Shown piece after piece: positions 24,078 to 32,424 of a stretch of 64,000 bases of DNA. A model generated the notes under the pieces. That model did not search any database and had not been told where the DNA came from. It worked only from the letters and a program-made list of their open reading frames with translations. The DNA comes from Phycisphaerales bacterium (lineage in GTDB: Bacteria > Planctomycetota > Phycisphaerae > Phycisphaerales > UBA1924): the NCBI GenBank assembly GCA_022843565.1, contig JALHNK010000001.1:1-64000 (forward strand), in the 5' to 3' direction. How positions within the stretch are numbered: the first letter of the stretch is position 1; each line of letters opens with the position of its first letter. The translations under genes were made by a program, and so were the position numbers.

Positions 24078-26171
24078 ATGAAAGCCGATTATCTCAGCTA
24101 CGCACGGGCAACAAGCGTCAGCATTCTCGGGCTGGTGATCCAGCTCCTGATGGGCGTTGGTTTGCTCATCTACAGCATCCTCGGGCGGGATCACGCGGCC
24201 CAGAGCGGCGCGTACGCCATTCTCCTGGGCGTGATCGTCTGGCTCGTGCTGGCGGTCATCTATGACCAGCACCGGCGCGAACGCATCGAAGCCCTGGAAC
24301 AGGAACAGCTCGACGCGCAGCAGCGCGGGTCGGTTTTCGAGGGTTCGGCCGAAGATCTCCGCATCAACGCCCGCCGCTTGGCCTGGATGCACAAGTTCCT
24401 GGTCCCGGGCGTGTCGCTGGCGCTGGCCGGGCTCCTGATCGCCCTGTGCCTCTGGCGCGTGAGCGACGCGGTCGACAAGATCGGGTATGACAAGGCGGGC
24501 GTTGATCTGTTCATGAAGCCGCCGCATCGCGGCTGGGCGATCGCGATCGGCCTGGGCTTCGGCGTCATCGGCTTCATCTTCGCCCGGTTCGTCTCGGGCA
24601 TGGCCAAGCAGAAGATGTGGGCGAATCTTCGGGGCGGCGCCGCGTACGCCGTGCTGGCATCGCTGATCGGCGTCGCGATCGCAGCGTCGCACTTCTACGA
24701 CATGGCCAACCGCGACGACGCCCTGCGCTACCTGCAGATCGTCATCCCGGCCATCGCGGGCTTCCTGGGCGTTGAGATCTTCATCAGTCTGCTGCTGAAC
24801 CTGTATCGCCCGCGCAAGGCCGGGGAGATGCCCCGGGCCGCGTTCGATTCGCCGATCCTCGGCTTCGTCGCCTCGCCGGACCGCATCGCCAAGACCCTCG
24901 GCGGGGCGATCAGCTATCAGGTGGGTGTCGATGTCACCGGCTCGTGGGCGTACAAGCTCGTGGCTCGCGCCGTGCTGCCGCTGCTGCTGCTGGGCACTGC
25001 GGTGCTGTGGGTGATGACGAGCGTCGCGGTCGTCGGGCCGACCGAGCGCGCGGTGCGCGTTCGCAACGGGCAGTTGATCGAGCAGCTCGGCCCCGGCTTG
25101 CACTTCAAGCTCCCGTGGCCGTTTGAGGCGGTCGACCGGACCAGCGCCACGACGATGCAGCAAATGGAGCTGGCGACGCCGGCACCGGGCGAGGACATCC
25201 GCGCCATGCTGTGGACCAACGATCACAAGGTCAAAGAGTCGTACGCGATCGTCCGCGCCCAGCGCCGTGCGTCGCGGACCGCGGGCGATGCCGTCACCGC
25301 CCCAAGCGAGGCGGCGGCGCCGGGCTCACCGGCGACACCGAGCGCTGGCGAGGCGGGCTCGTTTGAGATCGCGCTGGTGGCGGTGCGGGTGCCGCTCCGG
25401 TACCGCGTGCGAGATATCGAGCTCTTTGAGAAGTTCAACACGCCGGCGACGCGGGCGGATGCGATCGGGGCCCTGGCCCGTCGCGAGCTGATGCTCGAAC
25501 TCGCGGCGTATACCGACGACGAGGTCATCGGCCCCAAGCGGGCCCAGGCCGGCGAGGCGATCTTCCGTCGCATCCAGAAGGCGCTGGACGGCGCGAACAC
25601 GGGCGTCGAGGTGCTGTTCGCCGGGATCGAGACCGTTCACCCCCAGCGCGAGGTGGCTCGCGAGTTTGAGAAGATCGTCGGCGCCGGGCGACGCAGCGAG
25701 GAACTGGTCGACGGTGGCCGCACCGAGGCGATCGGCACGCTGACCCGCGTGGTCGGCGATCTGACGCTTGCCAAAGAGATCGTCGAGCAGCTCGGCGTGC
25801 GGAAGCGGATGCAGGGCGAGGGGGCCGACGCCAAGGCGATCGCGGAGCAGACGACCAAGATCGACACGCTGATCCTGCGGGCGGGTGGAAAGGCCGGGGC
25901 AACGATCGCGGCGGCTCGCGCCGACCGCTGGCAGCGGCACATGGGCCAGCGCGGGCAGGCCATGGCCTACGAGGGCCGGCTGGCAGCCTTCCGCGCCAAC
26001 CCGATCCTCTACAAGGCGACACTCTACCTGAACATGCTCAAGGAAGAACTCGGCGAGGCACGCGTCTACCTCGTGCCCGACGAGAAGTCCGTCCGCGTGC
26101 GCGTCAACGCCGAGGACCAGGGCTCGGGCGGCAACGTGTTCTCGACCGGGGCGGCCGAAGCGGCGAAGTAA
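24078..26171 (+). CDS. SPFH/Band 7 protein, HflK-like, with a multi-helix membrane domain
   Basis: A 697-residue protein. Residues 1-310 carry about eight hydrophobic helices (for example VSILGLVIQLLMGVGLLIYS and AYAILLGVIVWLVLAVIY). An SPFH domain begins near 315 with VGPTERAVRVRNGQLIEQLG and LHFKLPWPFEAVD, diagnostic of HflK/stomatin proteins. A helical C-terminal region (about 490-670) is rich in Ala/Arg/Glu. HflK proteins form membrane-bound cages with HflC that control FtsH and membrane microdomains. The long N-terminal membrane domain is unlike Escherichia coli HflK, which has one helix. The ATG at 24078 was preferred over TTG 24057. First gene of a six-gene operon. Confidence 0.88.
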   Translation: MKADYLSYARATSVSILGLVIQLLMGVGLLIYSILGRDHAAQSGAYAILLGVIVWLVLAVIYDQHRRERIEALEQEQLDAQQRGSVFEGSAEDLRINARRLAWMHKFLVPGVSLALAGLLIALCLWRVSDAVDKIGYDKAGVDLFMKPPHRGWAIAIGLGFGVIGFIFARFVSGMAKQKMWANLRGGAAYAVLASLIGVAIAASHFYDMANRDDALRYLQIVIPAIAGFLGVEIFISLLLNLYRPRKAGEMPRAAFDSPILGFVASPDRIAKTLGGAISYQVGVDVTGSWAYKLVARAVLPLLLLGTAVLWVMTSVAVVGPTERAVRVRNGQLIEQLGPGLHFKLPWPFEAVDRTSATTMQQMELATPAPGEDIRAMLWTNDHKVKESYAIVRAQRRASRTAGDAVTAPSEAAAPGSPATPSAGEAGSFEIALVAVRVPLRYRVRDIELFEKFNTPATRADAIGALARRELMLELAAYTDDEVIGPKRAQAGEAIFRRIQKALDGANTGVEVLFAGIETVHPQREVAREFEKIVGAGRRSEELVDGGRTEAIGTLTRVVGDLTLAKEIVEQLGVRKRMQGEGADAKAIAEQTTKIDTLILRAGGKAGATIAAARADRWQRHMGQRGQAMAYEGRLAAFRANPILYKATLYLNMLKEELGEARVYLVPDEKSVRVRVNAEDQGSGGNVFSTGAAEAAK

Positions 26172-26180
26172 GAGCGGTGT

Positions 26181-26216
26181 CGTGAACGTGAACGTGAAAC
26201 GGACGTGAGAGTGAGC
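26181..26216. repeat. Hexamer repeat tract (GTGAAC)
   Basis: A degenerate 6-bp-period tract (cgtgaacgtgaacgtgaaac) lies between the first two SPFH genes. A similar tract is at 57735-57760. The words resemble the heptamer family but the period here is six. Confidence 0.65.
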
Positions 26217-26285
26217 GAGCGGTTTTGTTGGACGAACGTCAGTGATTCGAGATTTTGAGATTTGAGATTCGTCTCTGGAGAGCCC

Positions 26286-27308
26286 ATGCAGAAGCTTCTG
26301 AAGTACATCGTCACCGGTTTGATCGTGCTGGCCGTCCTGGCCTTTATGACCACCTACTCCGTGCGTTTTACCGAGAGCGCCGTGGTCACCACGTTCGGCA
26401 AGGCCGACGGCTCGCGGACCGAGCCGGGCATGGGCCTCCGCTGGCCGTACCCGATCCAGAGCGTCATCAAGTACGACACGCGCTCACGCTTCGTCGAGGC
26501 CGTGCCTCAGACCGCGGCGACCAAGGACGAGCGCCAGATCATCGTCTCGGCGTTTATCTCCTGGCGCGTCAAGGACCCGCTGAAGTTCTATCAGCTCTAC
26601 GGCAGCGGCGCACGCCCCATCGAGCATCTCCGCAAGGCGGACGATCAGCTCAAGGGCTCGCTCTCGGCCGCTTTGGCGTCGATCAGCGAGTACCGCCTCG
26701 ATGAGTTGCTCAACGCCCGCGAGGGGAGCAAGCTGGCGGAGCTGGAGACCAAGATCAGGGCGAAGCTGACCAGCCGCGAGCAGGCCGGCGGCGCCGGCCT
26801 GGCGCTGCAAGAGGGCGGGATCGAGATGCTGAGCGTCGGCATCTACAACATCCAGATGCCCGAGTCGATCACGCAGAACGTCTTTGACGCGATGAAGGCC
26901 GCCCGCACGCGCATCGCCGCGGACGCAGTGAAGAAGGGCGAGGCCGAGGCCGAGGCCATCCGCGCTCAGGCCGACGCCGACTCACGAACGATCATGGACT
27001 TCGTGCGCCAGCGGGCCGAGTCGATCCGCTCGCAGGGCGATCGCGAGGCGGCCCAGTACTTCGCAAAGATGAGCGAGGTGCCGGAGCTTGCGGTCTTCCT
27101 CAAGAGCCTCGAGCTCATGCGTGACGGCATCAGCTCTCGTACGACGATCATCTGGCCCTTCAGCGCGCCGGGCATGGGCGTGATGAACCCGACGACGTCG
27201 TTCGACCCGGGGGCCGACGCGCTCCCCAAGATCTTCCCCAATGCCGCGCCCGATGCCGGCACCAAGACCGCCGAGCTCAAGCCCGGCACTGCACCGGCCC
27301 CAAAGTAA
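26286..27308 (+). CDS. hflC: SPFH/Band 7 protein, HflC-like
   Basis: A 340-residue protein with one N-terminal helix (LLKYIVTGLIVLAVLAFM). An SPFH domain follows directly: TESAVVTTFGKADG, then GMGLRWPYPIQSVIKYD and VSAFISWRVKDPLKFY. The Ala/Glu-rich helical segment (about 215-260, KKGEAEAEAIRAQADAD) is the classical HflC coiled coil. Its size matches HflC (about 330 residues). It lies between two further SPFH genes and probably co-assembles with them. The start at 26286 (MQKLLKY) fits the helix; an upstream frame adds 8 residues. Hexamer repeats fill the gap to the preceding gene. Confidence 0.9.
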   Translation: MQKLLKYIVTGLIVLAVLAFMTTYSVRFTESAVVTTFGKADGSRTEPGMGLRWPYPIQSVIKYDTRSRFVEAVPQTAATKDERQIIVSAFISWRVKDPLKFYQLYGSGARPIEHLRKADDQLKGSLSAALASISEYRLDELLNAREGSKLAELETKIRAKLTSREQAGGAGLALQEGGIEMLSVGIYNIQMPESITQNVFDAMKAARTRIAADAVKKGEAEAEAIRAQADADSRTIMDFVRQRAESIRSQGDREAAQYFAKMSEVPELAVFLKSLELMRDGISSRTTIIWPFSAPGMGVMNPTTSFDPGADALPKIFPNAAPDAGTKTAELKPGTAPAPK

Positions 27309-27455
27309 TGCCCGAGGCGCGCGATCGCTCGCTCCATCGGAGTCGCGCGAGTTCTGAGTGTTGAGTCGGCGGTTGATCTTCGAGCTTGACGGGCCCTCCG
27401 GGGCGACAGTGTGCATCTCACGCCGTGCGACCCGCGGCGAGCAGAGGAACGAATC

Positions 27456-28901
27456 ATGAGTCAGATCCCAGGCAGCAATCTCCCGCCAGAATCCGCCGGC
27501 GCAAACCCGGCGATGGTGCGGCGGCGTCCCGCGTCGGTGCAGCTCCGCGCCGGCGGCACCGGGCCCGACGTGCAATCGCTGATGGACCCGGCGAATCAAT
27601 CGCTGGCCGACGCGCTGAAGATCACGTATCGGATCATCCAACTGGCGATGCTCGGCCTCGTCGTCGCGTACGCCGCCAGCGGGTTCCAGTCTGTGAAGCT
27701 GACCGAGACGGGCGTTCGGATCAACCTCGGCCGGGCCGAGAGCGAGACGCTGCCGGCGGGCTTTGCCATGAGCCTGCCTACGCCGATGGGCGAGGTGGTG
27801 AAGATCGACACCAGCGCTGTGTCGCTGGACATGGAACGCTCGTTCTTCCAGGCGCTGTCAGAAGAGAACCTGCGCAAGCCACCGAGCGAGCTTGAGAACT
27901 TCGGCAAGATGCGGCTTGATCCGCTGGCCGACGGGCAGAACCTTACCGGCGATCTGGGCATCGCCCACTCGCGCTGGCGCGTGCAGTATCAGCGAGCCAG
28001 CAACAAGGTGCTGGAGTACATCCGGAATGTCAATCCCGAGGACGAAGAGAAGATCGTTAACCGAGCCGTGATGCGCGGCGTCGTCTTCGCCTCCAGCGCC
28101 GTCTCCATCGACGAGTTCCTCAAAGCCCAGCCCGACCCGGATCGCAAGGGCCCGCTCCCGTTGGTCGAGCTCGCGGCGAAGGAGCACGCCCAGCAACTGC
28201 TGGACGAGATGAAGACGGGCATCGTGATCACGAACTTGGATATGGAGGCCCGCACGCCGCCCCTGGCGCTGCGACGCGACTTCGCACAGGTCGATGCCAG
28301 CAAGCAGGACGCACGCCGCGAGGCCGAGGCCGCGGAGCAGGAGCGGAGCACCCGACTTTCGACCACCGCCGGCGACGCGGCGCCGATGCTTCTGTCGCTG
28401 ATCTCAACGTACGACGCGCAGCTCGCCAAGGAAGACACGTCGGGTGCCGATGCGACGCTGAAGCTCATCAACGACATGCTCGACGGGCGCCCCGTGACCG
28501 TTGACGGGCAGGTCTCGCCCCGTATCAAGGGCCTCGCGGCGACGACGATCTCCGACGCGGAGCAGTACCGCTCGGCGATCGTGAGCAAGGCCGCGACCGA
28601 TGCGCAGCTCTACGGCGCCAAGCTGGCGATCTATCGGGGCAACCCCCGCCTGCTGGTCAGTGGCGAGTGGCAAACGGCGTTCTCGTCCATGATGGCCGGC
28701 AACAACCGCCCGGCGATCTGGTGGGCGCCGGTGGGCCAGCCGATCGATCTCTGGTTGAACACCGACCCGGAGCTGGCCAAGCAGCGCGAGATGGCGGCCC
28801 TGCAAGACCGGACCCGCAAGATCAACGAGCGGGAAGCGAAGGACATGAGCAAGGCCCGGAACAACGAGTTCCTGACGCCGACGCGTGAGATGAAGGAATA
28901 G
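27456..28901 (+). CDS. Third, divergent SPFH-like membrane protein
   Basis: A 481-residue protein in the same operon as two SPFH proteins. A disordered head (1-45) precedes one transmembrane helix (about 55-78, IIQLAMLGLVVAYAASGFQ). A Band 7-like start follows (KLTETGVRINLGR, LPAGFAMSLPTPMGEVVKID). The central part (about 165-330) contains VNRAVMRGVVFASSAVSIDEF and VITNLDMEARTPPLALR, matching the HflK-like subdomain where the chain turns into its helical arm. The DAEQYRSAIVSKAATDAQLYGAK segment (near 360) resembles the helical tail of HflK. GAGGAAC precedes the ATG at 27456. It likely forms hetero-oligomers with its neighbours; sequence divergence makes this an inference. Confidence 0.78.
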   Translation: MSQIPGSNLPPESAGANPAMVRRRPASVQLRAGGTGPDVQSLMDPANQSLADALKITYRIIQLAMLGLVVAYAASGFQSVKLTETGVRINLGRAESETLPAGFAMSLPTPMGEVVKIDTSAVSLDMERSFFQALSEENLRKPPSELENFGKMRLDPLADGQNLTGDLGIAHSRWRVQYQRASNKVLEYIRNVNPEDEEKIVNRAVMRGVVFASSAVSIDEFLKAQPDPDRKGPLPLVELAAKEHAQQLLDEMKTGIVITNLDMEARTPPLALRRDFAQVDASKQDARREAEAAEQERSTRLSTTAGDAAPMLLSLISTYDAQLAKEDTSGADATLKLINDMLDGRPVTVDGQVSPRIKGLAATTISDAEQYRSAIVSKAATDAQLYGAKLAIYRGNPRLLVSGEWQTAFSSMMAGNNRPAIWWAPVGQPIDLWLNTDPELAKQREMAALQDRTRKINEREAKDMSKARNNEFLTPTREMKE

Positions 28902-28921
28902 TCAGCGGTGGCGCTGCTTGA

Positions 28922-28955
28922 TTCATGCTGACGGCTGGAAGCTGGCGGCTGAAGG
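28922..28955. repeat. Heptamer repeat tract (GCTGAAG-type)
   Basis: Degenerate 7-bp units (gctgacg, gctggaa, gctggcg, gctgaag, gctgcct) lie between the third SPFH gene and the ABC ATPase gene. Confidence 0.7.
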
Positions 28956-28979
28956 CTGCCTCGATCTGGAGTTGATGTG

Positions 28980-30248
28980 ATGCAGAATGCCAGCGTGACG
29001 AGCGTGCCCCCCGTAGTCGCGGTGCAAGCGCTCTCCAAGACGTTCAAGGATTTCTGGCTCCGCACGCGGGCCAAGGCGGTGGACAACGTCACGTTCAACG
29101 TCAACCCGGGCGAGATCTTCGGCCTGCTCGGGCCCAACGGCTCCGGAAAGTCCACCACGATCAAGATCATGCTGGGGCTGCTGAAGCAAACCAGCGGGCG
29201 CGTCGCGGTCTTCGGTCGCTCGCCCACAGACGTGGACAGCAAGAAACGCATCGGCTACCTGCCCGAGGAGTCGTACCTCTACCCGTTCCTGAACGCCGAA
29301 GAAACGCTGGACTACTACGCCAAGCTCTTCCAGCTCGATCATCGCGTGCGCACGCGCCGCATCAGCGAGCTGCTGGAGATGGTGGGCCTGAACGCCGTGA
29401 AGTTCCGCCCGGTCCGCGAATACTCCAAGGGCATGCAACGCCGCATCGGCCTGGCCCAGGCGCTGATCAACGACCCGGACCTGCTGATCCTCGACGAACC
29501 CACAACGGGCCTGGACCCGATCGGCACGCGACAGGTCAAGGACCTGATCATCGAGCTGGGGCGACGCAAGAAGACGATCGTCCTCTCCAGCCACATCCTG
29601 GCCGATGTCGAGGACTGCGTCGATCGAATGGTCATCCTCTACGGCGGCCGGATCCGCGAGGAGGGAACCTGCGACGAGATCCTCTCGGCGAACGATCGCG
29701 CCGTCATCGAGACCGATCCGCTGGATCAGGACACCATCGCCGCGATCGACAAACTCATCCGCGAGCGCAGCGGCGGGCGACACTCGATCAACAAAGTCAG
29801 CAAGGGCCGCCAGAAGCTCGAAGAGAAGTTCATCAAGATGGTCGAGGCCGCCGTCGCGGAAAAGGCCGAGACCAGCGGCGCGCGTCACGGCGGCGCAACC
29901 GCCGGCTTCCTCCGCTCCGGCGATGCGGTCGATGCGCCCAAGGGCGAGGCGCTCATCGCCGACCTCGTGCAACGCTCGCAGCGCGACGAACGCGACCTGT
30001 CGCAGCTCGCCGGCGCCGCTCGCGAGGCCGCGAACGCCGCGGTGAGTTCCGCCGCGGCGCGGGCCCAGCCCGATGCGAGCGTCATCCGCGATCTCGTGCA
30101 GGGCGATCCGCCGCCGGCGGCACCCAACCAACCCGCTCGCGGCGGCGGCGCGACTGGCGGCAAGCCCGCATCCCCCCCACCGTCGACGCCAGCGAGCAAC
30201 GTGGACCTCTCGGCGATCAACCGCCTGACCGACAGCGGCGAGCCGTAA
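28980..30248 (+). CDS. ABC transporter ATP-binding protein
   Basis: A 422-residue ATPase of an ABC-2 exporter. Walker A is GLLGPNGSGKST near residue 50. The signature is YSKGMQRRIGLAQ near 148, Walker B LLILDEPTTGLDP near 168, and the switch His is in SSHILADVED near 203. The ATPase core ends near residue 240. A further 180 residues form an Ala/Arg-rich, then Pro/Gly-rich tail found in long planctomycete exporter ATPases. It is followed by a large ABC-2 permease. It may also serve the permease at 22166, which has no ATPase of its own. GTG at 28977 is an alternative start. Confidence 0.93.
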   Translation: MQNASVTSVPPVVAVQALSKTFKDFWLRTRAKAVDNVTFNVNPGEIFGLLGPNGSGKSTTIKIMLGLLKQTSGRVAVFGRSPTDVDSKKRIGYLPEESYLYPFLNAEETLDYYAKLFQLDHRVRTRRISELLEMVGLNAVKFRPVREYSKGMQRRIGLAQALINDPDLLILDEPTTGLDPIGTRQVKDLIIELGRRKKTIVLSSHILADVEDCVDRMVILYGGRIREEGTCDEILSANDRAVIETDPLDQDTIAAIDKLIRERSGGRHSINKVSKGRQKLEEKFIKMVEAAVAEKAETSGARHGGATAGFLRSGDAVDAPKGEALIADLVQRSQRDERDLSQLAGAAREAANAAVSSAAARAQPDASVIRDLVQGDPPPAAPNQPARGGGATGGKPASPPPSTPASNVDLSAINRLTDSGEP

Positions 30249-30344
30249 CCCACCACGAATCATCGTCCGCGCCGAACACACGGCTTTGTGCCTTTCCGCC
30301 AGTGCCCGATGCCCAGTCCCTCGTGCCTCCCTTCTGACCCACAC

Positions 30345-32366
30345 ATGACCTGGACCGAGAGCCTCTCCAAGATCGATCGTGTGCAGCAGTCGATGATCTT
30401 TAAGATCGTCGCGACGGTCATCATTGTGCTCGCGGGCATCGGCGGTGTCATCGCGTACAGCGTCTCGCAACAAGCCAAGGCCAACGCGACGGCCCCGATG
30501 GTCGATCCGAGCAGCACCTCACCGACGAATCCGAGCGGGCCTGGCGCACCATCCGGCACAGCGGAGGCCGGCGGCTCGGTCAAGGGCGAGGCCGGGCGCG
30601 TGGAACTTGAGCGTGACGCCCGCGAGCGCAGTGTTGAGCAGTCGTACGCCAAAATCACCGAGGGCCTCCGCAATCAGAGCCTGTCAACCGGAAGTGTCAC
30701 GCTCGGCATCGTCGCGGGCATGGGTGTCGCACTGTCAGCGGTGTGGATCGGGCTTGGGCTCACGTATCTGTTCATCCTGTCGCTCGCGGCGGTCGTCGCA
30801 CTGCCGATGCTCCAGTTCGGTAGCGAGAGTGTCGCGAGCACCGGCCGGTTCTTCATCGGCGTGCTGGCGCTCACCCTGAGCTTCTCGACGCTCGTCCGCG
30901 GCGCCGCCCTCCTGCTCGGCGCTTCGCACCCCGTCACCGCCATTGCCCGAAACGTCATCAACGAAGCGGTCCGCATGAAGATCTCGCTGGTCTTCATCGT
31001 GATCCTCATCGTCGGCCTCGCAGCTCTGCCGGGGATGCTCCAGGAGAACGTCCCGCTCCGCTACAAAGTCCAGAACTTCCTGCAGTACGGCATGGGCGGA
31101 TCGTTCCTGCTCGCCGCGGTCTTGGTGCTCTTCCTTTCGGTGGCGACGATCACCTTCGAGCAGCGCGACAAGGTCATCTGGCAGACGATGACCAAGCCGG
31201 TGCGGGCGTGGCAATACCTGCTGGGCAAGTGGCTCGGCGTCAGCGTCGTCGCCGCGTTGCTGCTGGGCGTCTCGGCCACCGGTGTCTACCTGTTCACCGA
31301 GTTCCTCCGCCACCAGCGAGCCTTCGGCGAGATCGCGCCGTTCGTCGCCGACCCGAACGACAACGTCGAGTTCACCGAGGACCGCTTCGTCCTTGAGTAC
31401 CAGGTCCTCGCCGCCCGCCAGACGATCAACGCCTTCATCCCCGAGGAAGACGCCGACGCGATCGGGCGCGAGGTCAACGCGATCTTCTCCCGCGAGCAGA
31501 AGGCCCGCGAGGCGGACCCGAAGCTCCCCGAGCCGGACCCGGCCAAGATCATCAAGCAGGTGCAGACCGAGCGCCTTCGCGATTTCCTCTCGGTTCGCGC
31601 CGATCAGGTCGAGGGCAAGGAGTATCGCTTTGAAGGGCTCGAAGCCGCCAAGCAACTGAATCTGCCCATGGCCCTGCGGTACAAGATCAACGCCGGCGAC
31701 AACGCGCCGACGGTCACGTACCGCGTGACGTTCATCATCGGCAGCTCCCCGCCTCGCGTCGTGACCACGAACCTTGCCCAGGCGATGACGATGCCGCTGC
31801 TGGCGCGAGAGATCGATGACAAGGGCGTGCTCCGCATCCAGGTCTACAACGGCGACGTGATGAACCGTCGCGCCAACCCAGAGACCATGAGCTTCGCCGT
31901 CGGCGACGGGCTCCAGATCAGCTACCCAGTCACGACGTTCGCACCCAACTTCCTGCGGGCCACGCTCGTGCTCTGGTTCAAGCTCGTGTTCCTCAGCGCG
32001 ATCGCTGTCACCGCGGCGACCTTCCTCTCGTTCTCCGTTGCCTCGCTGGTCTCCTTCGGCGTGTTCGTCATCGCCGAGAGCTCGGGCTTCCTGGCCAAGG
32101 CCGTTGACACCTTCGCAACCACCGACCAGAACCAGGAGACCATCTGGTTCAACGTCATCGTCGCCAAGATCAGCGAGGGCGTCGTCGCGGCGTTCCAGGC
32201 CTACTCACGCATCGACCCGATCGCCAGCGTCGTCGAGGGCAAGTACATCTCCTGGGCCAGCGCCGGCGAGGCGTCGGTCCTGCTCCTGGCCATTTCCGCC
32301 GTGCTCTGGGCCATCGCGGCAACAATCTTCCGCCAGCGCGAACTGGCGATCTACTCCGGCCAGTAG
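30345..32366 (+). CDS. Large ABC-2 type transporter permease
   Basis: A 673-residue membrane protein. A helix near 18-40 and several near 105-180 are followed by an ABC-2 permease-like block (about 205-310: VIVILIVGLAALPGMLQENVPLRY, then FEQRDKVIWQTMTKPVRAWQYLLGKW as coupling loop). A large soluble domain (about 325-520) and three C-terminal helices (about 535-665) close it. The loop resembles that of the permease at 22166 (VLTVVSKPVPR), so the two belong to one group. It lies directly after the ATPase gene. Pairing with the ATPase is inferred from order. The transported substrate is unknown. Confidence 0.87.
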   Translation: MTWTESLSKIDRVQQSMIFKIVATVIIVLAGIGGVIAYSVSQQAKANATAPMVDPSSTSPTNPSGPGAPSGTAEAGGSVKGEAGRVELERDARERSVEQSYAKITEGLRNQSLSTGSVTLGIVAGMGVALSAVWIGLGLTYLFILSLAAVVALPMLQFGSESVASTGRFFIGVLALTLSFSTLVRGAALLLGASHPVTAIARNVINEAVRMKISLVFIVILIVGLAALPGMLQENVPLRYKVQNFLQYGMGGSFLLAAVLVLFLSVATITFEQRDKVIWQTMTKPVRAWQYLLGKWLGVSVVAALLLGVSATGVYLFTEFLRHQRAFGEIAPFVADPNDNVEFTEDRFVLEYQVLAARQTINAFIPEEDADAIGREVNAIFSREQKAREADPKLPEPDPAKIIKQVQTERLRDFLSVRADQVEGKEYRFEGLEAAKQLNLPMALRYKINAGDNAPTVTYRVTFIIGSSPPRVVTTNLAQAMTMPLLAREIDDKGVLRIQVYNGDVMNRRANPETMSFAVGDGLQISYPVTTFAPNFLRATLVLWFKLVFLSAIAVTAATFLSFSVASLVSFGVFVIAESSGFLAKAVDTFATTDQNQETIWFNVIVAKISEGVVAAFQAYSRIDPIASVVEGKYISWASAGEASVLLLAISAVLWAIAATIFRQRELAIYSGQ

Positions 32367-32424
32367 AACACCAGCGGGCCGGCATCTCTTGCCGCCACTG
32401 GCCCGATTCGCACGTGAGGCCACC